From DASRAU01 sp035638075 (lineage in GTDB: Bacteria; Acidobacteriota; Polarisedimenticolia; Gp22-AA2): a DNA stretch of 64,000 nucleotides. Of the stretch, positions 1 through 6,517 are shown piece after piece (position 1 is the stretch's first letter; every line of letters starts with the position of its first letter). The notes under the pieces are model-generated. The model did not search any database. It was not told where the DNA came from and saw nothing but the letters and a program-made list of their open reading frames with translations. Position numbers and translations under genes: made by a program. The DNA is taken from assembly GCA_035638075.1 (NCBI GenBank), contig DASRAU010000039.1, positions 1 through 64,000 of the forward strand, given 5' to 3'.

Positions 1-335
1 TCGACCCCGATGACGAGGACCCGCTCCGCGAGCCCGCCCGCGATCGCCTGGGAGCCCGCGCGCACCGCCGCGCCACCGGAGGCGCACGCGGCTTCGATCT
101 TCACGGCCTCCGCCGGCAGGAGTCCCGCAGCATCGGCGACGAGCGTGGCGAGGTTCTCCTGCCCGCACAGGAGTCCCGAGGCCATATTGCCGACGTAGAT
201 CGCATCGACGCGGTCGATCCCGGCCTCCGCGAGGGCGGCCCGCCCGGCCTCCGCGGCGAGATCGCGGATCGACCGGCCCCAGTGCTCCGCCACCGGTGTC
301 TGCCCGATTCCGAGGACTCCGACCTCGCGGCTCAC
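1..335 (-). CDS. Thiolase family acetyl-CoA acetyltransferase, N-terminal part
   Basis: Only the first 111 codons lie in the window; the rest runs off the left edge. It starts at GTG 335-333, which shares a GTGA junction with the stop of the upstream HMG-CoA synthase gene. The translation begins VSREVGVLGIGQTPVAEHWG and contains EAACASGGAAVRAG, the thiolase nucleophilic-cysteine segment. By family it condenses two acetyl-CoA to acetoacetyl-CoA or runs the reverse reaction. In archaea the short HMG-CoA synthase works in a complex with such a thiolase and a DUF35 protein, so direct channelling to the neighbouring synthase is likely. Whether a DUF35 gene follows cannot be seen. Confidence 0.88.
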   Translation of the reverse strand, partial: MSREVGVLGIGQTPVAEHWGRSIRDLAAEAGRAALAEAGIDRVDAIYVGNMASGLLCGQENLATLVADAAGLLPAEAVKIEAACASGGAAVRAGSQAIAGGLAERVLVIGV

Positions 336-1405
336 AGGGTGCGCACCGCGCCGGCGCGGCGCAGGTAGGCGCCGTAGTCGGCGATCGCACGGCGCCGGTC
401 GAGATGCTTTTCGAGGAGCGGCGCCCGGCCGCGCGCCTCTTCGATCCTTTCCGTGACGGTGAAGGAGAAGGCGTCGCTGCCGGCGCCGCTGCCGTAGGAG
501 CAGAGGAAGATGCGATCGCCCGCCCGGGCGCGGTCGAGCGCCGCCGCGAGTCCGAGCAGGGACGCCCCGGAGTAGGTGTTGCCGATGCGATCGACGACCG
601 CCGTCGGCCCCACCTGCGCCTCGGTGAAGCCCAGCGCCTTCGCCGCCTTGCGCACGAACTTCGGGTTCGGCTGGTGGAAGACCGCGAAGCGGTAGTCCGC
701 AGGCGCGCGGCCGAGCGTCTCGAGCAGGCGCCGCGAGGCCGCTTCGACGTGCTGGAAATACGCCGGCTCCCCGGTGAAGCGGTGGCCGTGCTCCGGGTAA
801 TGGAGGTGCTGGCGCCGGAAGAAATCCGGCGTGTCGGTGACGTACGAGCAGGAGCCGTCGATGCGCGCCAGGGCGCTTTCCACGGGGCCGACGATGACGG
901 CGCCACCTCCGGCCGCCGCGGTGTATTCGAGGTGATCCCCGGGCTTTCCCTGCGCCGCGTCCATGCCGATGGCGAGCGCCGCCTCGGCGAGCCCCGATCC
1001 GACGAAGGCCATCGCCGCCCGCATGGCCTCGGTTCCCGCCTTGCACGCGAACTCGAAATCCGCGGCGGAGGTCCACGGCACGGCGCCGATCGCCTCGGCC
1101 ACGACGGTGCCCGACGGCTTCACCGCGTACGGCTTCGACTCGCTGCCGACGAAAACCGCGCCGAGGCGGGACGGCTCGACCGTTCCGGCGGCGCGGGCCA
1201 GCGCATGGCGCGCCGCCTCGATGGCCATCGTGATGGTGTCCTCGTCGAGCCCCGGGACGGATTTCTCCTTCACCGGCAGCCGTCCCTCGCCGGCGCGGCC
1301 CCATGCCGCGGCGAGCACCTTGGCCGGCACGCGTCCCTCCGGAACGTACGCGCCGTAGCCGAGGATCCCGACCGGCGTTTTCATCGACTTCTCCGGAGGG
1401 TTCAT
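332..1405 (-). CDS. Hydroxymethylglutaryl-CoA synthase, archaeal type
   Basis: A 357-residue protein of the short archaeal HMG-CoA synthase type. It would condense acetyl-CoA with acetoacetyl-CoA to HMG-CoA, the entry step of the mevalonate route. Visible motifs: EKSVPGLDEDT near 47-57, GSESKPYAVKP near 87-97, the nucleophile in FEFACKAGTEAM (Cys121), TDTPDFFRR near 190-198, the catalytic-His segment VFHQPN (His244) and the C-terminal SYGSGAGSDAF. The start at 1405 overlaps the TetR stop as ATGA; Met8 (MKTPVGILGYG) is an alternative. It overlaps the thiolase by GTGA. Family assignment is firm; the physiological product in this bacterium is not shown. Confidence 0.93.
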   Translation of the reverse strand: MNPPEKSMKTPVGILGYGAYVPEGRVPAKVLAAAWGRAGEGRLPVKEKSVPGLDEDTITMAIEAARHALARAAGTVEPSRLGAVFVGSESKPYAVKPSGTVVAEAIGAVPWTSAADFEFACKAGTEAMRAAMAFVGSGLAEAALAIGMDAAQGKPGDHLEYTAAAGGGAVIVGPVESALARIDGSCSYVTDTPDFFRRQHLHYPEHGHRFTGEPAYFQHVEAASRRLLETLGRAPADYRFAVFHQPNPKFVRKAAKALGFTEAQVGPTAVVDRIGNTYSGASLLGLAAALDRARAGDRIFLCSYGSGAGSDAFSFTVTERIEEARGRAPLLEKHLDRRRAIADYGAYLRRAGAVRTL

Positions 1406-2049
1406 GCGTGCCTCCGTGCCGGCCGGCCCGCGCGGCCGCGCCCGGCGCGCGGCTCGCCGGACAGAAGCCCGCGCAGGAAGAATTCCGTCATCGACGTGGC
1501 CAGCGTCTCCTCGTCGAGACGGCCTCCCGAGCGGAACCAGCGCGACGTCCAGTTCACCATGCCGAGGAGCGCGAACGCCGCAACCGTCGAGTCGACCGGG
1601 CGCGCCACCTTGCGCATCACCAGCTCGCGGATGGTCTTCTCGAGGAAGCGGATGTAGCGCTTCTTGCGCGCGTCGAGCCGGGCGCGGGCAGCCGCCGGCA
1701 GCGCCAGTCCTTCGTGCAGGATGACGGTGACCTCCTTGGGTCGATCGCGCAGCACGAGCAGGAGATGCCCGTGGAGCGTCTGCCGCAAACGCTCGAGCGG
1801 GTCGGCGAGGTCGGCGGTGCGCGCCAGCACGCGCTCCTCGAACAGGTCCATGCCGTACGTCATGATCGCGGCGAGGAGCTCTTCCTTCCCCGCGATGTGG
1901 TGGTACAGGCCGGCCTTGGTCATCCCCACGGCGGCCGCGACGTCGCCCATCGAGGTGGCCTCGTAGCCGCGCTCGCAGAAGACGCGCGCCGCCACCTCCA
2001 GGATCTGTCCCTGGCGGGTGGCGTGATCGAGGCGCGCGGCTCGGGTCAT
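1402..2049 (-). CDS. TetR family transcriptional regulator
   Basis: A 215-residue regulator read from ATG 2049 (MTRAARLDHATRQGQILEVA). The frame is open further upstream, but that stretch contains the operator palindrome and has no HTH-like sequence. Residues 10-55 form the TetR HTH: ILEVAARVFCERGYEATSMG, then AAAVGMTKAGLYHHIAGKEEL. The C-terminal part is the helical ligand-binding and dimer domain, and the final residues are rich in Arg, Gly and Ala. It is the first gene of the operon with HMG-CoA synthase and thiolase (ATGA overlap) and probably represses itself and that operon. An acyl-CoA or lipid effector is a guess from context. Confidence 0.9.
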   Translation of the reverse strand: MTRAARLDHATRQGQILEVAARVFCERGYEATSMGDVAAAVGMTKAGLYHHIAGKEELLAAIMTYGMDLFEERVLARTADLADPLERLRQTLHGHLLLVLRDRPKEVTVILHEGLALPAAARARLDARKKRYIRFLEKTIRELVMRKVARPVDSTVAAFALLGMVNWTSRWFRSGGRLDEETLATSMTEFFLRGLLSGEPRAGRGRAGRPARRHA

Positions 2050-2073
2050 CGGTTCCGGGTCGGCGAGAAACCT

Positions 2074-2087
2074 ACCGACCGGTCGGT
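2074..2087. promoter_or_regulatory. Perfect 14-bp palindrome, probable TetR operator
   Basis: ACCGACCGGTCGGT reads the same on both strands. It lies 24 bases upstream of the TetR start in the 134-base gap between the divergent TetR operon and the APC permease. Symmetry continues weakly outwards, with two mismatched pairs then two matched pairs. Length, symmetry and position fit a TetR-family operator. One dimer here could control both directions. Confidence 0.75.
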
Positions 2088-2183
2088 TAGTACAGCGAAG
2101 CCGCCGCGCTGTCAACAGGGGGGACCGCATGGTGGAGCGACGCACGAAGGGCGGAGCGGGAACCTCTCGTAAACTCCGCAGCC

Positions 2184-3608
2184 ATGGAACCGGGCGGTGC
2201 CCCGCCGGAGATCTCCCCTCGCGCGACGGCGGGGCTCAGGAAGAGCCTTTCGTTCCGCGACGTCTTCCTCTTCCTCGTCACCGCCGGCGTCAACCTGCAA
2301 TGGGTCGCCACGGCGGCCGCCGCCGGACCCAGCGTCATGGTGGTCTGGTTCATCGGACTCTTCGCCATGACGGTGCCGCTCTCGTGGTGCACCATCCGGC
2401 TCGCCGCGCAGCATCCCGACGAGGGCGGCCTGTACGTCTGGAGCCGCAAGGCCTTCGGCGAAGCGGGCGGCTTCCTCTGCGGCTGGATCTACTGGATGAC
2501 CAACCTGCCGTACTTTCCCGGCGTCCTGTACTTCGCCGCCGGCAACGGCCTGTTCCTCATGGGGGACCGCTTCCGGCACCTGTCCTCGGACCGCGGCTAC
2601 TTCATCGTCTTCTCGCTCTGCGCGCTGGCCCTCGCCACCTGGATGAATCTCGTCGGGCTGTCGGTGGCGAAGCGGCTCAACAACCTCGGCGCGCACGCCC
2701 GCTGGGTCGGCGGGCTGCTCCTCATCGGGCTCGGCGCCGCGGCCTACGCGCGCTTCGGCTCGCAGACCCCGTTCGATCGGGCGCACCTCACGCCCGCGCT
2801 CGACTTGCAGGGGCTGGTCTTCTGGAGCACCATCGCGTTCGCTTTGACCGGGCTCGAATCGGTCTCCTTCATGGGGGACGAGATTCACGACGCGCGCCGC
2901 GTCGTGCCGCGCGCCATCGCCGCGGCGGTGCCGATCATCTTCATCATTTATTACCTCGGGACGGCGGCGGTCCTCGTGGCCCTCCCTCTCGGTGAGGTGA
3001 GCGGGCTGCAGGGCGTCATCGAGGCGGTCGCGGCGATCGAGACGCGCCTCGGACTGCACGGCGTCACGCGCCTGATGGCGGGCATCCTGCTCGTGCACTC
3101 GCTCGGCAGCGTCGGCGCCTGGCTCGGAGCGGTGGCGCGCATCCCCTACGTCGCCGGCATCGATCGCTTCCTGCCGAAGGGATTCGCCACCCTCCATCCG
3201 CGCTGGGGGACGCCGCACGTCGCCCTGCTCACACAGGCCGTCGTCACCGTCGTCTTCATCCTCATCGGCCAGGCGGGAACGAGCGTCGCCGGAGCGTACG
3301 AGGTGCTGGTCGGGATGATGGTGGTGATCTACATGCTGCCGTTTCTCTTTCTCTATGGAGCGGCGCTGCGGCTGCCGCTCGACGACAGTCCCTTCAGGCG
3401 CGCCGTGACGCGCGGACTGGCGCTTCTCGGGATCCTCACGGTGACGGCGGCGATCGGCCTCGCGATGGTGCCGGCGGCGCACGAGCCGAACAAGGCTCTG
3501 GCCGTTTTGAAGATCGCCGGCTCGACGGCCGTGATGGTCGGAAGCGGCGTCCTGGTCTATCTGTTCAGGCGCCCGCGGAGCCTTCGATCGCCCGGCGCCG
3601 GCGCGTGA
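2184..3608 (+). CDS. APC family amino acid/polyamine permease
   Basis: A 474-residue polytopic membrane protein, the usual length for the APC superfamily. About twelve hydrophobic segments are visible, starting with FRDVFLFLVTAGVNLQWVA, where the first family helix normally begins. HPDEGGLYVWSRKAFGEAGG near 75-95 is the typical APC loop, with GLESVSFMGDEIHDARR near 225-240. The substrate is probably an amino acid or amine taken up by proton or cation symport; the sequence does not fix which. It is divergent from the TetR operon and may share its operator. Its 3' end overlaps the converging MttB-family gene by 44 bases. Confidence 0.9.
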   Translation: MEPGGAPPEISPRATAGLRKSLSFRDVFLFLVTAGVNLQWVATAAAAGPSVMVVWFIGLFAMTVPLSWCTIRLAAQHPDEGGLYVWSRKAFGEAGGFLCGWIYWMTNLPYFPGVLYFAAGNGLFLMGDRFRHLSSDRGYFIVFSLCALALATWMNLVGLSVAKRLNNLGAHARWVGGLLLIGLGAAAYARFGSQTPFDRAHLTPALDLQGLVFWSTIAFALTGLESVSFMGDEIHDARRVVPRAIAAAVPIIFIIYYLGTAAVLVALPLGEVSGLQGVIEAVAAIETRLGLHGVTRLMAGILLVHSLGSVGAWLGAVARIPYVAGIDRFLPKGFATLHPRWGTPHVALLTQAVVTVVFILIGQAGTSVAGAYEVLVGMMVVIYMLPFLFLYGAALRLPLDDSPFRRAVTRGLALLGILTVTAAIGLAMVPAAHEPNKALAVLKIAGSTAVMVGSGVLVYLFRRPRSLRSPGAGA

Positions 3609-5076
3609 CGTACTCGGTCAGCTCCTCGTCGATCGCCGGGTCCAGGGTCGGCTCGCGGTACGACGCGAGGAGGCTCTTCCACCGCGGCGTGGCGCGGACG
3701 GAGGCGTCCATGCTCCCCTTCTTGACCCACGCATCCCACGCTTCGGTGTCGGCGAGGGTCGGGAAGTAGAACTCGCTCTTGAAGTGCCGGCGCGTGTGCG
3801 CCTCGCCCAGGAAATGCCCGCCGACCGGCACGTGGGCGATGACGTCGAGCGCCAGGCGGTCGTCGTCCACGAGCAGCCCCGCGAAGAAGCGTCCGCTCAT
3901 CTCGAGCGCCTCCGCGTCGAGGACGAGCGACTCGAACGAGGCGATGAGCCCGCCGTCGAGCCAGCCCGCCGCGTGCAGCACGTAGTGGACCCGGCCGAGC
4001 AGGAGCGGCCACAGCATGTTCATCTTCTCCTGCCCCGCCTGGTGATCGGCGACCTTGGAGTTCGTCAGGATGCCGCCGCCACGGCACGGCAGCCTGTAGC
4101 GGCGCGCCATCTGCGCCGACGACAGGATGCCGAGCGCCGCCTCCGGACGTCCGAAGCCCGGGGCGCCGGTGCGCATCTCGAGCCCGGTCAGAAACGACCC
4201 GTACATGACCGGCGCGCCGGGTCGCACGAGCTGCGTGAGCACGACCGCGGCCAGCGCCTCGGCGTTCTGCTGCGCCACGGCGGCGGCGAGCGTGACCGGG
4301 CTCGTCGCCCCGGCCATGATGAACGGCGTGATGACGTTCACCTGCCCGGCCTCGGCGTATTCGAGCAACCCCTCGAGCATCGGCGTGTCGTAGCGCAGGG
4401 GGGAATTCGAGTTGATGATGCCCACGAGCGTGATGCGGTCGCGGATCGCGTCGCGCGGCTCGGCTCCGGAAGCCTTCGATCCGCGCCCGGCTGCGCGGTC
4501 GAGCCCGCGGAAGAGGATCCCCATCAGGTTCACGTGGTCCCGCGCCCGCACCGTGCTCCAGGCGTCGCCGATCATCCCCTTGCGGCTGAGGCGGATCTGG
4601 TGGTGCAGGATGTCGAGGTGGCGGCTCTCGACCGACAGGTCCTTACAGGCGACCTCCGGCGTGCCGTGGTGCAGCACGTCGATCGTCTCGGCCAGCCGCA
4701 CCAGATCGTTCTGATCGGGCAGCGTGCCGTCGCGCCGGCCGCGCTCGGCATCGGCGACGAAGGGAGGGCCGCTGACCGGGGCGAACACGATGGTGTCGTC
4801 GCCGATGGTGACGTTCCACTCGGGGTCGCGCGCCTCGAGCAGGAACTGGGACGGGGCCTTCGCCGCCGTCTCGATGACGAAATCGGGATCCAGGAAGACC
4901 CGCTGCTCGCCGTCGTCCACCCGCTGCCCGGCGCGGCGGAAGAGATCGAGCGCGCGCTCCTCTTCGAAAACGATCCCCTGGTCGCGCAGGAGCCGCATCG
5001 AAGCGTCGTGCACCCGCTCCTCCGCTTCGGGCGGGAGGAGGTCGAGAGGCTTCAGCGGATTCCTGAGTCCACGCAC
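3565..5076 (-). CDS. MttB-family (trimethylamine methyltransferase-like) protein, non-pyrrolysine
   Basis: A 503-residue protein resembling MttB along its full length: NPLKPLDLLPPEAEERVHDA at the start, the central GLEMRTGAPGFGRPE, and a C-terminal GGHFLGEAHTRRHF. The reading frame has no internal amber codon, so unlike archaeal MttB it carries no pyrrolysine. Characterised non-Pyl members demethylate glycine betaine, proline betaine or carnitine onto a corrinoid protein. No corrinoid protein or activase is in view. Start is GTG at 5076 with GAGGTG just upstream. It converges on an APC permease that could import a methylated amine substrate (inference). Confidence 0.88.
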   Translation of the reverse strand: MRGLRNPLKPLDLLPPEAEERVHDASMRLLRDQGIVFEEERALDLFRRAGQRVDDGEQRVFLDPDFVIETAAKAPSQFLLEARDPEWNVTIGDDTIVFAPVSGPPFVADAERGRRDGTLPDQNDLVRLAETIDVLHHGTPEVACKDLSVESRHLDILHHQIRLSRKGMIGDAWSTVRARDHVNLMGILFRGLDRAAGRGSKASGAEPRDAIRDRITLVGIINSNSPLRYDTPMLEGLLEYAEAGQVNVITPFIMAGATSPVTLAAAVAQQNAEALAAVVLTQLVRPGAPVMYGSFLTGLEMRTGAPGFGRPEAALGILSSAQMARRYRLPCRGGGILTNSKVADHQAGQEKMNMLWPLLLGRVHYVLHAAGWLDGGLIASFESLVLDAEALEMSGRFFAGLLVDDDRLALDVIAHVPVGGHFLGEAHTRRHFKSEFYFPTLADTEAWDAWVKKGSMDASVRATPRWKSLLASYREPTLDPAIDEELTEYVTRRRRAIEGSAGA

Positions 5077-5200
5077 GGTTCACCTCGGAAAAACGCCATG
5101 GACGCCGCGCGCGACAACAGTTTTCGCCGCGCGTCCCGATCCCGGGAAACGGCTGCGGCGGGAGCGTAACACAGCGCGCACGCGGCTCCCGAAACGACTC

Positions 5201-5229
5201 TTGACCACGCGGAAAGCGGGACCTATATC
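5201..5229 (+). promoter_or_regulatory. Sigma-70-like promoter
   Basis: TTGACC at 5201-5206 and TATATC at 5224-5229 are separated by 17 bases. They lie 58 bases upstream of the secreted-protein start at 5288, in an otherwise empty gap of about 210 bases after the divergent MttB-family gene. It is one of the better promoter matches in this GC-rich window. Confidence 0.55.
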
Positions 5230-5287
5230 TGGGACGTCGTTCCCCCGTTGTCCGTTGGGAGCCACAAGACCGAGGTCGTCTTTGCCG

Positions 5288-6517
5288 ATGCCACGCTTCC
5301 GCCACGTCCGTCTGTCGCGGCCCGTCCGGGCGCCGCACGCGATTGCGCTCGCCGCGATCGCGCTGCTCGCGTTCGGCGCGCTCGCGTCGCCGCTGCGGGC
5401 CCAGGCCGATGACGCGCCGCGGCTGGTGCGCGCCGAGCCGGGCGGCTTCGTCGTGACGACCGGGACGGCGGAGGTGGCCCTCGACCTCTACGGCGAGAAC
5501 CTGTGGGACGCCGATCGCCTCTGGACCGAGCGTAATCTCAGGGTTTACGCGCGCCATGCCTCCGGCGACGAGCCCTGGCTCCGCATCTTCACCGGATCGG
5601 GCGACATCGGCTCGGGCGCGCCCGAAGACGCGACCGAGGCGCTGCCGCACGGCCGGGCGGTCGAGACGGCCCCCGACCATTACCGCTTCCTGCTGCCGGC
5701 CTCCCTGTGGCTCGATCGCAAGGGCGTTCTGGAGTTCAAGATCGTCAGGGGGAACTGGCGCCGCGGCGGCGACAGCCGCTGGCGCTTCCAGGAGCTGCAG
5801 GCTTCGAACGTGCTGCGGTTGCCGGTGGCCGAGCCGCCGCACCGCGCCCCGGAGCTGCGCGAGGTCTCACCCGCCGTGCTGCCGGCGCGGCACGATGGCG
5901 GCGCCCCGCCGACCCTCTGGGTGCGGGCGTCCGACCTCACCCTCGAACCCGAGGTGCGCATCGGCGGGACGTCGTGTCCCGTATTGCGGGTGGACGTGTC
6001 GCTCGATTTCATCGAGTGCGCCGTGCCCGGGGAGATTCTCGACCGCCCCGAGACCTATGACGTGACCGTGCGGACGGCGGCCGGAGCGTCAGCACACGGG
6101 CTCAGCCTGTCCGTCGTGGCGCCGCCCGCCATCGCCGCGGTTTTGCCCGAAGCGCTGCCGGCGAAGGGGCCGGACGCGCTGGTCGTCGTGCGCTTCTCGG
6201 GCTCGGAGCCCGACAGCGCCAGGATGAGGCGCATCGATCGGGGAGGCTGGACGACCGTGGCGCTGCGGCACATCGAGCCGGGCGCGGCGCGTCTCGAGCT
6301 GCCGGCCGCCCTGCGCGGCTTCGCGGGAGAGATCGAAGTCGAGCTGGGGAACCTCGCGGGGTCCGCCCGGGCCAGCCTCGCGTTGTGCGCCGACGAAGGA
6401 CCGAATCCTTCCGCCTGCTCGCGCGGGATCGGTTCCGCCGCGGCGGCCTCCGACGTGGCCGTTCTCCTGCCTCAGGGCGACGCGATGGTTCCGACCGCCG
6501 GCCGATCCGGCCGGTAG
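5288..6517 (+). CDS. Secreted protein with IPT/TIG-like domains
   Basis: A 409-residue protein read from ATG 5288, giving an N-terminal signal peptide (IALAAIALLAFGALASPLRAQA). GAGG lies about 15 bases upstream and a promoter-like site at 5201-5229. The mature part looks all-beta. One segment near 195-285 (APELREVSPAVLPARHDGG then PEVRIGGTSCPVLRVD and IECAVPGEI) resembles an IPT/TIG immunoglobulin-like domain. A second, similar segment follows at about 285-370. The C-terminus has two cysteines and no anchor. It overlaps the converging HAF/TSP3 gene by 46 bases. Function unknown; the family suggests an extracellular structural or binding role. Confidence 0.75.
   Translation: MPRFRHVRLSRPVRAPHAIALAAIALLAFGALASPLRAQADDAPRLVRAEPGGFVVTTGTAEVALDLYGENLWDADRLWTERNLRVYARHASGDEPWLRIFTGSGDIGSGAPEDATEALPHGRAVETAPDHYRFLLPASLWLDRKGVLEFKIVRGNWRRGGDSRWRFQELQASNVLRLPVAEPPHRAPELREVSPAVLPARHDGGAPPTLWVRASDLTLEPEVRIGGTSCPVLRVDVSLDFIECAVPGEILDRPETYDVTVRTAAGASAHGLSLSVVAPPAIAAVLPEALPAKGPDALVVVRFSGSEPDSARMRRIDRGGWTTVALRHIEPGAARLELPAALRGFAGEIEVELGNLAGSARASLALCADEGPNPSACSRGIGSAAAASDVAVLLPQGDAMVPTAGRSGR

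Noticed and set aside
296..1657. 453-residue plus-strand ORF across the HMG-CoA synthase
   Set aside because: Arg/Ala/Gly-rich shadow of the minus-strand gene with no domain; the opposite strand has clear enzyme motifs.
2112..3482. 456-residue minus-strand ORF across the APC permease
   Set aside because: Charged low-complexity shadow (many Arg, His, Asp, Glu) typical of antisense frames in high-GC DNA.
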